The notes beneath the pieces were generated by a model. That model was not told the DNA's origin. It worked only from the letters and a program-made list of their open reading frames with translations, and ran no database searches. From positions 17,342,017-17,406,016 of the forward strand of contig NC_084587.1 in assembly GCF_033807715.1 (NCBI RefSeq): a stretch of 64,000 nucleotides of DNA, in the 5' to 3' direction. Position 1 is the stretch's first letter. The number at the start of each line of letters is the position of its first letter. The position numbers and the translations under genes are program-made. Positions 53,030 through 59,250 of the stretch are shown here, piece by piece. The DNA is from Cololabis saira. Lineage: Eukaryota > Chordata > Actinopteri > Beloniformes > Belonidae.

Positions 53030-53685
53030 ATATATGTGTATATGCTGTACATTGTGTTTATTTCACTGCATAAGCACTTCTGGTTAGATGCTAACTGCAT
53101 TTCGTTGTCCTGTACTTTTGTGCAATGACAATAAAGTTGAATCTAATCTAAAATCTAATAATGACACAGTGATAAAAAAAGTGTAGAATTTATTTTCCTA
53201 ATGCTGGGATTCCCTTTGATCAGATTATTTTTATTAGGTCTTATATTTTTACTCAAAAAACACAGTTGTAAAGAGGGAGTACTAACTTTTGCTGAAGGCT
53301 GCACAGACACTTTTATTCCTGCTTTGGTGCAGCACCTGAGACATCACGCCCCCCATCACACCCTCCTCCTCTCACCCAGAGTTCTGATTCACGATAGCAA
53401 ATGAAAGTCAAGGGCCTCGCTCAAGTGCACCTCAACGGCCCCCTTGAAAGTTGCATGTTCTGGCAAAGACTTTGGGACAAGGACCTTAAAAGTGTACTCA
53501 CGGATGTAGTCAGTGGTCTCCTGCACGGTGTCGGTCTTCAGGAGGTTGTCGGCCAACATGAAAGCCCCCGTCTCCACGGTGTCGAGGAGCAGAGTGGCCG
53601 AGTGCAGCTGCTCGCTGGTGGGGAGCTCCCTCCACGCCGCCTGGGCTCGCGGATGCAGCAGATTATTTACCGTCTCCACCATGGC
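7659..53685 (-). CDS. adgrl3: adgrl3 (latrophilin-3) coding span, 3' part, 15 exons visible
   Basis: Adhesion G-protein-coupled receptor of the latrophilin family, a neuronal surface receptor that binds teneurins and FLRT proteins across synapses. Exons joined in transcription order (right to left): 53502-53685, 46580-46702, 46186-46391, 41009-41185, 39120-39329, 31421-31641, 28875-28941, 24764-24855, 20770-20938, 18235-18363 (or from 18184), 17567-17660, 11265-11393, 10721-10738, 9907-10209, 7659-8302. All junctions have GT/AG sites and matching phases; the sum is 2766 nt, divisible by three. The L3 paralogue is chosen over L1/L2 because of LADNLLKTD in the GAIN part, [12 protein letters not shown] and YLNNHER in the tail, and [14 protein letters not shown] before the terminal LVTSL, all as remembered for mammalian ADGRL3. 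The N-terminal lectin, olfactomedin and HormR exons are missing, so about 60% of the usual ~1450-residue protein is covered. Exon boundaries are my reading by eye. Confidence 0.93.
8058..8146 (-). repeat. adgrl3: proline-rich tract inside exon 15
   Basis: Within the coding sequence LLPPR is followed by [19 protein letters not shown] before RRIPQ. The + strand shows GGCGGC and GGAGGC runs. At this place mammals have a histidine- and tyrosine-containing spacer rather than a proline tract. Bounds are approximate. Confidence 0.8.
8265..8285 (-). repeat. adgrl3: (AGC)7 coding triplet repeat
   Basis: Seven GCT triplets on the + strand read as seven Ser codons near the start of exon 15. Such a pure run is likely length-polymorphic. 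Confidence 0.9.
8303..9906 (-). other. adgrl3: adgrl3 intron 14
   Basis: Intron between exons 14 and 15, about half filled by a Tc1/mariner-like relic (8750-9425). No further exon seen. Confidence 0.85.
8750..9425 (-). mobile_element. Tc1/mariner-like relic, one end intact
   Basis: Shares blocks with 62810-63600 and 28045-28665: a GAACAGGTCATTCCAAGACC block, an inverted GGHGG-type transposase block near 9020-9050, GGCATTGTGTTAACACA, and the terminus CAGTAAGGGGATACTTAGTA then TTGCCCA at 9395-9420. Non-coding by now; the left end is truncated. Confidence 0.6.
9907..10209 (-). CDS. adgrl3: adgrl3 exon 14: cytoplasmic tail
   Basis: 303 nt starting (E/K)[20 protein letters not shown], then [40 protein letters not shown] and [20 protein letters not shown], ending SSMANG. 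Acceptor CCCCCAG, donor GTGACT; both junctions are phase 1. EYLS.CVQI.DR and EKKILKEL are L3-type; L1 and L2 have FEKMIISEL here. Confidence 0.95.
10210..10720 (-). other. adgrl3: adgrl3 intron 13
   Basis: 511-nt intron between the microexon and exon 14; no other signal recognised. Confidence 0.8.
10721..10738 (-). CDS. adgrl3: adgrl3 exon 13: 18-nt microexon
   Basis: CACCCTACCGAGACACAA flanked by a long pyrimidine tract plus CCATTAG and by donor GTAAGT. Phase 1 in, phase 1 out. Spliced onto the preceding G it gives (A/x)PYRDT and the next exon completes Lys, so the product reads [14 protein letters not shown]. Mammalian ADGRL3 isoforms contain PYRETKGLLNNARD at this place as I recall, which is strong support for so short an exon. 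A TGC triplet just upstream of the acceptor is the sort of motif used by the neuronal splicing factor SRRM4 (inference). Confidence 0.8.
10739..11264 (-). other. adgrl3: adgrl3 intron 12 with (AAT)n
   Basis: 526-nt intron between the cassette exon and the microexon. The 30 bases upstream of the microexon are almost all pyrimidines on the coding strand. Contains the (AAT)n array at 11004-11039. Confidence 0.8.
11004..11039. repeat. (AAT)12 microsatellite
   Basis: Pure ATA/ATT triplet run in intron 12. Confidence 0.95.
11265..11393 (-). CDS. adgrl3: adgrl3 exon 12: 129-nt alternative cassette
   Basis: Reads (G)[42 protein letters not shown]. It resembles the optional tail segment of mammalian latrophilins 2 and 3 ([15 protein letters not shown]). 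Acceptor GTACCAG, donor GTGTGC (weaker than its neighbours). Phase 1 to phase 1 and divisible by three, so it can be included or skipped without changing frame. A second AG three bases into the exon (CAG|GAG|CC) would drop one residue if used. That it is alternative is inferred from family knowledge and phase. Confidence 0.85.
11400..11820. repeat. purine-rich tract with G15 run
   Basis: The + strand is dominated by AGAGG, GGAGG and GGGG, including an uninterrupted G run at about 11607-11621 and GGTGGGTGGG near 11790. On the coding strand this is a long pyrimidine-rich stretch just upstream of exon 12. Confidence 0.8.
12561..12581. repeat. (AAT)n microsatellite
   Basis: Seven AAT/TAA units in intron 11. 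Confidence 0.9.
12610..12802 (+). mobile_element. retrotransposon 3' tail with (TTCTGA)n
   Basis: Ends TTGGCCAAATAAACATGATT followed by three TTCTGA-type units, a common fish LINE/SINE 3' end. Confidence 0.6.
15692..15719. repeat. (GT)14 microsatellite
   Basis: Pure GT run in intron 11. Confidence 0.95.
17567..17660 (-). CDS. adgrl3: adgrl3 exon 11: [10 protein letters not shown] tail segment
   Basis: 94 nt reading [20 protein letters not shown] then [11 protein letters not shown]. Acceptor TATGCAG, donor GTAACC; leaves one base (G) at phase 1, the shared junction phase for the alternative exons that follow. Compared with mammalian VRKQSESSF one Ser is missing, a three-base difference. It is a highly conserved cytoplasmic block of all latrophilins. 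Confidence 0.94.
17661..18183 (-). other. adgrl3: adgrl3 intron 10
   Basis: Intron of 523 or 574 nt depending on which exon 10 donor is used. A/G-rich in its middle on the + strand; nothing else seen. Confidence 0.8.
18184..18363 (-). CDS. adgrl3: adgrl3 exon 10: proximal cytoplasmic tail, two in-frame donors
   Basis: Starts [20 protein letters not shown] after TTTCATCGTAG. The conserved form ends at [10 protein letters not shown] with donor CAG|GTGAGC (left edge 18235; 129 nt, 43 codons). A second donor CAG|GTGAGG lies 51 nt further on (left edge 18184; 180 nt, 60 codons) and adds 17 residues [17 protein letters not shown]. The extra segment repeats the TPGRYST..SQ motif, so the second donor appears to come from an internal duplication. 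Both donors leave at phase 0 and both splice in frame to exon 11. I list the longer span; the shorter one matches the mammalian protein. Confidence 0.88.
18364..20769 (-). other. adgrl3: adgrl3 intron 9
   Basis: 2.4-kb intron. Possible old repeat sequence near 19890-20060 (TTCCTGTTTTATTTTG block), otherwise unique AT-rich DNA. Confidence 0.75.
20770..20938 (-). CDS. adgrl3: adgrl3 exon 9: TM6 and TM7
   Basis: 169 nt reading (K)[56 protein letters not shown]. It covers TM6 with the GLTWAFG motif typical of adhesion GPCRs, the third extracellular loop and TM7. Acceptor TACCTAG (a weak tract), donor GTAAAC; leaves at phase 0. Confidence 0.95.
20939..24763 (-). other. adgrl3: adgrl3 intron 8
   Basis: 3.8-kb intron with one TTAA-flanked MITE (22911-23258). 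The optional ICL3 exon of mammalian latrophilins (YEDNRPFI) was looked for and not found. Confidence 0.75.
22911..23258 (+). mobile_element. TTAA MITE, family A, copy 1
   Basis: Starts TTAAAGGAGCTTGAGGCCGG and ends GAGCCTCAAGCTCCTTTAA, giving a 17-base terminal inverted repeat and TTAA at both edges. 348 bp, CpG-containing, no transposase. The TTAA target is shared by the piggyBac and Kolobok superfamilies. A near-identical second copy is at 45655-45991 in the same orientation. Confidence 0.85.
24764..24855 (-). CDS. adgrl3: adgrl3 exon 8: TM5 and third intracellular loop
   Basis: 92 nt, too small to stand out as an open frame. It reads [20 protein letters not shown] followed by [11 protein letters not shown]. 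Acceptor TTGCAG, donor GTAAGTA; phase 0 in, phase 2 out. Near-identical to mammalian latrophilins. ICL3 here is the site of an optional insert in mammals; no matching insert exon was recognised in the next intron. Confidence 0.94.
25050..26300 (+). mobile_element. L2-like LINE ORF2 relic
   Basis: Reads [20 protein letters not shown] and [20 protein letters not shown] around 25340-25480 (RT finger and the first catalytic block), a damaged YADDTQIYI block near 25710-25740, then [18 protein letters not shown] near 25930 and the degenerate end. Frameshifts and stops throughout. + strand, so opposite to the host gene. Confidence 0.8.
28045..28665 (-). mobile_element. Tc1/mariner-like relic
   Basis: Same repeat family as 8750-9425: AATGTGGATTTGCTGCTATG, a CACCGTGCTATGAGATATTG block, GGCATTGTGTTAACACA and terminus GGGGTACTTAGTGTTGCCCA. 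Confidence 0.55.
28875..28941 (-). CDS. adgrl3: adgrl3 exon 7: ECL2 and start of TM5
   Basis: Short 67-nt exon: (V)[19 protein letters not shown] plus IIM. It carries the ECL2 CW pair. Donor GTGAGA follows ATG. The acceptor TATTTAG sits about 20 nt downstream (on the coding strand) of a (CT)n microsatellite that serves as its pyrimidine tract (28959-28984 on the + strand as GA). The exon length is not a multiple of three, so skipping would break the frame inside the 7TM domain. Confidence 0.95.
28959..28984. repeat. (GA)13 microsatellite at the exon 7 acceptor
   Basis: Reads (CT)n on the coding strand and lies about 18 nt from the splice acceptor, forming its pyrimidine tract. Confidence 0.9.
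29524..29559. repeat. CA/CG-rich microsatellite
   Basis: Imperfect CACACG/CACACA run in intron 6. Confidence 0.85.
31421..31641 (-). CDS. adgrl3: adgrl3 exon 6: TM3, second intracellular loop, TM4
   Basis: 221 nt reading [18 protein letters not shown]..., [17 protein letters not shown]..., ...[11 protein letters not shown](V). It contains the TM3 cysteine that pairs with ECL2 in this family, and TM4. Acceptor CGCCAG, donor GTAAGG; it leaves at phase 2, and the first base of exon 7 completes Val. Confidence 0.95.
32857..33752. mobile_element. TTAA element made of a ~365-bp inverted repeat
   Basis: Both edges are TTAA followed by AGGGAAAGTT. The left arm (about 32857-33222) is the reverse complement of the right arm (about 33383-33752), at roughly 90% or better by eye, leaving a ~160-bp centre. 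Probably a non-autonomous DNA transposon of a TTAA-targeting superfamily. The centre and right arm hold a short open frame starting [20 protein letters not shown] then PYRFEPEYT (33279-33479). Confidence 0.85.
35283..35560 (+). mobile_element. tRNA-type fish SINE, degenerate
   Basis: GGCGGCTTGGTGGTTCACAG start, a B-box-like GGTTCAAATCC, then TGTGTGGAGTTTGCATGTTC, CCTCCCACAATCCAATAACC and CTATCCAGGG, in the order of a common fish SINE. Confidence 0.75.
36291..36361. repeat. (TA)35 microsatellite
   Basis: Uninterrupted TA run of about 70 bases in intron 5. Confidence 0.97.
36420..37620 (+). mobile_element. degenerate Tc1/mariner-type transposon
   Basis: Near 37330-37400 the frame reads [20 protein letters not shown], the C-terminal catalytic block (SPDLNPIENLW) of Tc1/mariner transposases. 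Upstream pieces such as [20 protein letters not shown] fit no family I can name. Frames are broken; element limits are approximate. Confidence 0.5.
39120..39329 (-). CDS. adgrl3: adgrl3 exon 5: TM1 and TM2
   Basis: 210 nt (70 codons): [20 protein letters not shown]... covers TM1, the short first intracellular loop [15 protein letters not shown], and TM2 ([16 protein letters not shown]), ending NKADQP. Acceptor CCACAG, donor GTAAGG, both phase 0. The start residues KTDSMHD differ from the HSDAVHD of the common mammalian form, while the rest is nearly unchanged. Confidence 0.95.
39330..41008 (-). other. adgrl3: adgrl3 intron 4
   Basis: 1.7-kb intron with a small transposon (40047-40577); no other exon seen. 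Confidence 0.8.
40047..40577. mobile_element. small DNA transposon with CTAAGTACCCCC end
   Basis: Begins ACTAAGTACCCCCTTACTAC and ends GGGGGTATTTTGTATTGCCC, an imperfect terminal inverted repeat like that of the elements at 62810-63600 and 8750-9425. The interior differs from theirs and has no coding signal. Confidence 0.55.
41009..41185 (-). CDS. adgrl3: adgrl3 exon 4: GPS autoproteolysis motif and tethered agonist
   Basis: 177 nt (59 codons) starting [16 protein letters not shown]. It holds the GPS: Cys and Trp residues ([12 protein letters not shown]), then [19 protein letters not shown]. Family knowledge places self-cleavage between Leu and Thr of HL-T, leaving TSFGVLM as the N-terminal tethered agonist of the membrane fragment. 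Mammalian ADGRL3 has TNFAVLM, so Asn-to-Ser and Ala-to-Gly changes are seen here while the cleavage residues are kept. Acceptor CCCCAG, donor GTACGC; both ends are phase 0. Confidence 0.95.
44501..45013. mobile_element. TTAA MITE, family B
   Basis: Starts TTAAAGGGGACCTATTATG and ends with its reverse complement (CATAATAGGTCCCCTTTAA). 513 bp, TTAA at both edges, no coding capacity. Confidence 0.85.
45655..45991 (+). mobile_element. TTAA MITE, family A, copy 2
   Basis: Same sequence as 22911-23258 with scattered substitutions and an 11-base deletion after CCTTG. TTAA and terminal repeats are intact. Direct orientation relative to copy 1, 22.7 kb away. Confidence 0.85.
46186..46391 (-). CDS. 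adgrl3: adgrl3 exon 3: GAIN domain, beta-sandwich part
   Basis: 206 nt reading (G)[21 protein letters not shown]..., ...[16 protein letters not shown]..., ...[11 protein letters not shown]. The acceptor is CCTGCAG and the donor GTACGT; it leaves at phase 0. Two N-glycosylation sequons are visible (NAS and NYS), both conserved positions in latrophilins as I recall them. This is the GAIN subdomain B that packs around the cleavage strand carried by exon 4. Confidence 0.94.
46392..46579 (-). other. adgrl3: adgrl3 intron 2
   Basis: 188-nt intron, the shortest visible; nothing else in it. Confidence 0.9.
46580..46702 (-). CDS. adgrl3: adgrl3 exon 2: GAIN domain
   Basis: Reads (Q)[12 protein letters not shown]...TIQLSA-like...KQHGRN(G). 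123 nt, phase 1 to phase 1, so skipping it would remove 41 residues without a frameshift. The donor is GTACAG. The acceptor is TTTCAG, directly preceded on the coding strand by a (TG)n/(CGTGTG)n array (46709-46759 on the + strand) instead of a normal polypyrimidine tract. The open frame continues into this array as CVCVRVRV, which is intron read-through. Confidence 0.93.
46709..46759. repeat. (CA)n/(CGCACA)n microsatellite at the exon 2 acceptor
   Basis: On the coding strand it reads (TG)n and (CGTGTG)n and runs to within about six bases of the splice acceptor. Confidence 0.95.
52020..52830 (-). mobile_element. Tc1/mariner-like transposon, degenerate
   Basis: On the minus strand near 52340-52290 it reads [21 protein letters not shown] residues across frame breaks, the TVKHGGGSVM block of Tc1/mariner transposases. 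It ends ATCCTATGAAAGCAGTTACG then GTATACTTAGGATTGCCCA, the terminus shared with the other CTAAGTACCCC elements here. Confidence 0.65.
52931..53044. repeat. (TA)n microsatellite
   Basis: About 110 bases of TA with ACACA and TGTG interruptions, 460 nt downstream of the exon 1 donor in intron 1. Confidence 0.95.
53040..53160 (+). mobile_element. retrotransposon 3' tail
   Basis: CATTTCGTTGTCCTGTACTT then GTGCAATGACAATAAAGTTG and ATCTAATCTAA, a very common fish LINE 3' end. Confidence 0.6.
53502..53685 (-). CDS. adgrl3: adgrl3 exon 1 of window: GAIN domain start
   Basis: Reads [18 protein letters not shown]... to ...ETTDYI, the helical subdomain of the GAIN fold just after the HormR region. The acceptor CCCCAG precedes GCC ATG and the donor is GTGAGT. 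It is 184 nt, entering at phase 0 and leaving one base (C) for the next codon, which becomes CAG (Gln) with exon 2. LADNLLKTD is an L3-type signature. The MLPQ residues seen upstream of AMVE in the open frame are intronic. No upstream coding exon was found to the right. Confidence 0.93.
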
Positions 53686-54450
53686 CTGGGGCAGCAATCA
53701 AGACAAAGAGGTCACGTAGCCGCAGCTAATGTTAACACTTTCAGTCAATAATGTGAGAATGAATGCAAATGCATTCAGGTACAAGCAACGCTGCCTGGCC
53801 CCAACTACTGAGGCCAGCAGTCAGTCGGGGCGCGGATGTTTCTCCATTTATCATGTTGATAAATCAGGACAATAAAATGTTAGCCATGCAAATGCGGCAT
53901 TCCCATGCAGGCATAGCAAAAGCACAAACAATTAAGCTCAAGATATTATTCAAAAAGCATGTTCACACTTTTTTTTTTAATGTTTATTATCACCTTTTTT
54001 GTGAGGATGAGGAAAATCCCAGATGTTCTAAAAAGTCAAGCTAAGCTAATTAGTTGATTGCAATCACCACATGTTGACACCCTAAAACCTACTTTAGCTT
54101 CACTCACTATCTTTTTTTTCCTCTCTCTCTCTCTCTCTTTTATTTTTTTTTTTAGGGCAACAGTGTTATCTTCAAGTGAGAAAACTTGTGCTTGAGGGTG
54201 TGAGAAGAAATTAGAGTCTTATCAGATAATGTCTGCTGGTTCAAATCTAGCTGCGCTGAGCGGTTCTGAGTCCAAAAATATTACTCAAACAAACGCAGAC
54301 GAGTTGGCTCGCGCGCCGCAGATGTGAAATGTTCTCCATGAAACAATGCTTATTTTGTCTCCGGCTCACATCCCCTTGTGCTCTTAAGAATTCAGCTCTT
54401 CCTTTACAGCCATGATCGCTGCACACACACGTCTCAGGGAAAAAAGGCAC

Positions 54451-54482
54451 GGGTGGGGTGGGGGGGGAGGGGGGGGGGGGGG
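54451..54482. repeat. G-rich run
   Basis: GGGTGGGGTGGGGGGGAGG followed by about 14 G, able in principle to form a G-quadruplex on the + strand. Confidence 0.9.
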
Positions 54483-54636
54483 ATAAAGAGACAGGGAGGA
54501 GAAAAAAAAGAGCTGGTGCAGAGGCGGGGGAAGAAGGGGAGAGCCATGGGATAGCGATAAAACAGTCCAGTGAGTCCATGGTGACAAGCATCCACCGGGA
54601 GCAAGAGAGGCAGAAAAGCGAATACAGGTGCTATCA

Positions 54637-54663
54637 AACACACACACACACACACACACACAC
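54637..54663. repeat. (CA)n microsatellite
   Basis: Pure CA run in the upstream intron. Confidence 0.95.
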
Positions 54664-55089
54664 TCCCCTTTGTCTCCTTATTTTGTCTTGCTCTGTAAAC
54701 CACCTTTCATGCAGACACCCTCCCATCCTCCGCTCGTCTCTTACTCATCCCTCCATGTTTCTCTGCCTTATGCAGGGTCGATGAGAGAGTGCAAAAAAAA
54801 AGAAAAGAAAAAAAGTAACACAGGTGCCATTATACAAGCAAAAGGAGTCCCCGGTGAGGAATTACAAGGGCAACGGAGGAGAGTGAGAGACTTCGGTTTA
54901 TTGCCATTCACACATCCACCCGTTTGACTTCCTCTTTGTCCCCGTCACTCAGGGTTAAAAAATACAATAGGAGTGAGACACCGGGAAGGAGGGAGCAAGT
55001 GTGGAGCACATGTGGGTAAGTACCGGGAGACACCAGACGATGAATCACAAGTATGTATGTATGTGGCTGCTAAATGAGGCCGTTTGTTT

Positions 55090-55440
55090 TCTAGCGAGCT
55101 TTGCGGCGGCCGCTGAGGTCAAACACTCTGCTTCGGTCTCGTCTGACCGCCAGACATCGCTCCAGACGTCTTGTGGTTTGCTTAGATGCTGAGTTGTGGA
55201 CCTCAGTTACTTTCATATTCCTTTTAGACAGAAGGAGAAGCTTTCCCTTGCAGCCATTTCAGGGAAACTCTACTTGTTTAGTCTTCTCACTGGGCTGTCA
55301 TGGACTTTAAGATGTAGCACTCTGAGAGGCCTGTGAGGGCTGAGATGGAGCTACCGGCTCTGTCGTGTATTACTGGGCTGTCCACTCCTCGGAAGATGTT
55401 TGCATATCAACTGATGATGAATGTATTCACCCTCACGCTC
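55090..55440 (-). mobile_element. Tc1/mariner-like fragment
   Basis: CAGACGTCTTGTGGTTTGCT and GGAGAAGCTTTCCCTTGCAG resemble the antisense middle of the same Tc1-like repeats, lying directly against the next MITE. Weakly supported. Confidence 0.4.
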
Positions 55441-55946
55441 TTAAGCCTGGGATATACTTGCAGTTCAGACCGCGTACGCATCATGGCCGCCATGCGTATC
55501 CTGCGATCATTTGACGCGTCGACGTGCACGTTCTCAAAAAGACACTGAACGCGTACGCAACCTGCAGTTCTCGCTCTGGCCGCGAGTGGCGCTGGTCCCG
55601 GTCAGATACCAGCTGGTCACAAGTGACGACGGAGGTCGCTGGCGCCGTTTCCTTTGCCGAGATCACAACCAAAGCAATGTTATAATCTCCTACATCATCC
55701 AATGGTGTCATGTAAACTTGTTTGTTGTTCTAATCTGCTACTGCTACTTCCGCTGCTACTAGATATTGAATCACTTTTCCAACTGTTGCTCTGCTTACTG
55801 CCCCCTACCGGTCACCGCCGGTACGACGCGCTCTGCTCGCGTACTACGCGAGCGACGTTGCGGTTGGTGGTGCACGCGAATGGACGTGAACGGACGTGAA
55901 CGGACGCGAACGCAAGCACCAACAGCAAGTATATCCCAGACTTTAA
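55441..55946. mobile_element. TTAA MITE, family C, CpG-rich
   Basis: Starts TTAAGCCTGGGATATACTTG and ends CAAGTATATCCCAGACTTTAA-type sequence: an imperfect ~22-base inverted repeat with TTAA at both edges. The interior is rich in CG dinucleotides (ACGCGT, GCGTACGC), and repeats GGACGTGAACGGACGTGAAC near 55880. Confidence 0.8.
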
Positions 55947-55973
55947 TCCTAAATCCTGTGATTTTATTTTCAG

Positions 55974-56500
55974 TCGGTCATGACATCGCTACACTGGCTT
56001 CCAGTGAGTCAAAGGATAGAGGTTAAAATCTTACTGCTGGTCTACAAAGACCTGAATGGTCTTGGACCAAAATACATGCTGGATCTGTTAGTTCTTATGA
56101 AGCTCCCAGACCCCTGAGGTTCATCTGGATCTGGTTTGTTGTGGTTCCCAAGAACCAGAACCAAGCGAGGTGAGGCGGCGTTCAGTTACTCTGCTCCTCA
56201 CCGGTGGAACAAACTTCCTGTAGACCTGAGGTCTGCTCCAACTGTCAGCTCCTTTAAATCAGGCCTAAAACATCACTGTTTACTCAAGCTTACTCCTAAA
56301 TTAAATACTTACCTGCTGGACTCTACTGCCCTTACTTTTTAACAACTTGTGCTTTTTATTACTTTACCTCTTTTCTTATTATTTTATTTCATTTTATTTG
56401 TTATTTACTGTTTAATTGTGTTTTGCTGCTTTTAATGTTGATGTAAAAATCACTTTGAATTACCTTGTGTTGAATTGTGCTATACAAATAAACTTGCCTT
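55974..56500 (+). mobile_element. L2-like LINE 3' end, second copy
   Basis: Begins in the block usually reading HWLPVSQRIEVKILLLVYKD, then LNGLGPKYMLDLL, FSYSAPHRWNKLPVDLRSAP and TVSSFKSGLK, and ends with TTGAATTGTGCTATACAAAT plus AAACTTGCC. Close to 585-1117 and in the same orientation. Confidence 0.8.
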
Positions 56501-58969
56501 TATGTTTTGTGCTTTAATTTGTGTTAAATATATCGGCGTCGAGAAGTGATCTGTTGTCTTGCATTTGCCTTCTGCGATGACTCACCACGATGAGGTTATT
56601 TTTATATTTAACAACAGACACAAACCGCAGCAGCAACAGCAACGCAGGCTCAACAGAGAGGTTTCTAACTTTTGGTCCTGACTGTAAAAGTGGGGGCTTA
56701 GCCAATGAGCTAATATGATAATATTATGTCCTCTTTTAGCAGCAGCAGCTAATTACAAGGATGCATACCGAATGAGTTTGGGAGGGCTACATGTAAACAA
56801 AAACTAATTAATCCACTCCTTCAGCAAACAGGCAGAATAAGCAGGAGAGGATGTGAAGCGTACATGTGTACACCAACAAGCTTGTTTCTGTCGGCATCCT
56901 TTCAAGACGGATTCGGAAAGCTGCAAACTTCAGCATCCTTTTCGGTGGAAAATTCTGCTATACCGAAAGTTTAATTGCAGCTCAGTGCAGTTAAAGTAAA
57001 TAAGTAAACAAAACTGGGGAAACGCAGCAAGTCTGACAAACGACAGGTTGTAGAAAAAGGTCGAGCTGAACCAATTAATTGTCACAGACTCGTGACCTTT
57101 CTGGTGCGCACTCCTGGTGTTGGCTGGGGTGAGCGTCGCCCTCTTCATCCCTCTTTCAGAAGGAGAAAAAGCTAGGAATTTTAGGTTATATCTCTCCGCG
57201 ATCCAAAATTCGATCACAGTTGTACATTTGGTACAAAATGATTCATCAATAAATTGTCAAAAATATAAATACAGATTATTGGAAGGTGAGAATAATCAAT
57301 ATTTGCACCTCTAAAATAAAATGAATGAAATATCAGTGCTTCTAACTGAAAGTTAGCAAATTCTGGGCTCTTGGCAGGAGTCCTGTAGACCCCCGGGACC
57401 GACGTGCTGTTTGATTAATAAGAAAAATAATGTCCCCCTGCAATAAGGGGAGCTAAATCAAATTATTATTTGCTCTTCATTAAAAAAAATCTATTTGAGC
57501 CCAGTATAATTCTTGAAGGCAGTGAATCCAATTAACCACACCCCCTCCTCTCTCCTTTCTTTCCCTGGCCTCAGTTGATTAATCTTCAACACCAGACCAT
57601 ACAGCGACCATGCCGCGGCTGCTGGTGACCAGTGAGATAACACTTGTTCAGTAACACCTTTGTTCATTAATGCTGATACCTGCATAATGCAAAAGCGCAC
57701 TATTCCAGGCATACATCAGGCAGATTTTCGAGCAAAGCACATCCCTATTACTGCTGCCCTCTATTATTTCAAATTACATTAATACAGGCCCGGGCAGGAA
57801 GAAACAGCGCAGCTCTTTTTATTTATTTCAGAATGAGAGATTATTTGAACCAATTGCTCCTACTCCACAGCTAAAAAGTGCTTCACGGTTCAGGATGTGA
57901 GGAAAATGCTTTTCATTGCTTTCGGAAGTGCTTGGGCAGGCAGCAGTGTGTTTTCTGCTGAAAATGCTGCATCAGAATTTTTAGCAGTTCCATTTGGGGT
58001 CCCTCAAGGCGGAATATCGGGCCTGTTTTGTTTACAGTTAATGAGGATTTGTTGGTTAAATCTATAAGATACTATTGTGTGATAATTTTACTGTTTTTGA
58101 TAAATGTGTACCACTTATTTATAAGTTGCTTTCCATGGCTATAAATTTATCCTCAGTGCAGCTAAAACTAATTAATATTAACTATAATATTCTTCCATTT
58201 CTTCTATGGAAATCTTCTAAACCTGCCTAATTTAAGCCTATAAAAGTGTTACGCGCAAGTACTGTATTAGGTACAAGCGTGATATAAAAGTCTTTTTAAA
58301 TTTGGAATTTCTGTTTAGACCTGGTATTCCCAGTTGTTTCCAAGTGACCCAATCATAAATGGACATCTCAAAGCATGGAAGTCCAAACCTGGCATGAATG
58401 TGTGTCTCCAGGTGCAACTGGTGTTCAGAAGACACTCCTCCAACCTTTATCCAATTAAGTAAATACATGACCACATGTGTTGTTTTTTTTTAACCTGCCA
58501 CAGCAAGTAATGCATGAAACATCACTCAGTTGCCCAGAAAATGAAGCGAATGAACATAATTTCTGCCCGTCACAAATGAAAAGAAGAGGCATCAAGGGAG
58601 CAAATCAAATTAATAGAAGGTAGTTGGTCTGTTGATGTTGCTTTTGCACCTTAATATGATGGCTACAAAGAGGACATCAATTACGTGGGTGGCCCTTCAA
58701 CCTGGCCCTCAGGATGAATGTTAATATCAGGTCTAACCAGGGCTCATGCCATTCAGTGAGCTTCTCCAATTTGCATGCTACTGCGTCATTACGGACCTCG
58801 TTCTGAGTGGAATTAGTTTCCTCCAATCAAGCTCCTGTTTAGCTGAATTTCATCCACTTCAGAAGTGAGGGGGCTTTCACAAAGAAACTGCTTTGGGATG
58901 AAACAAAGATCTATCAGGCCCCACAGTGTGATCTTCTGACCATGCAGCCTTTAACGGAGCCACATAAAC

Positions 58970-59250
58970 AGGCAGTGTGGTGAGAATGCTGAACTCTGGA
59001 AGAACGGGGACGTCACAGTCCCTGAGCGCGGGTGGGATGACCACAACGTAGACGGCTGACTAGACTAACCTTATTCCACCACAGTGAACATTTGTAACGC
59101 TGCTACTGTGGTAGTTGGTACCACTCTGGAGGATTTAAGGATGCCTTAAAGTGGGAGTGCATCGAGCTTTCCTTTGGTGCACCGTCACAAACTTATACAG
59201 CAGTACTTGTTTTGAATGCACTATATAAATAAATGTGGACTTGACATGAC
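58970..59250 (+). mobile_element. possible LINE tail
   Basis: Ends TGCACTATATAAATAAATGT then GGACTTGACATGAC, similar to L2-type 3' ends. No protein signal. Confidence 0.35.

Larger units (their letters stand above)
46703..53501 (-). other. adgrl3: adgrl3 intron 1 of window
   Basis: 6.8-kb intron. (TG)n abuts exon 2; purine-rich tract 47200-47560 and 47990-48140; possible MITE fragment starting TTAAAGAGGCCATATTATGC near 50405; Tc1-like relic 52020-52830; (TA)n 52931-53044; retroposon tail 53040-53160. The rest is AT-rich with no gene. Confidence 0.8.

Noticed and set aside
54247..54784. Overlapping open frames of 89-114 codons on both strands
   Set aside because: Low-complexity Pro/Gly and CA-repeat translation around a G-rich run; no domain or splice support.
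55654..56026. + strand frames over the family C MITE
   Set aside because: They translate a CpG-rich non-coding MITE and run into the L2 fragment.
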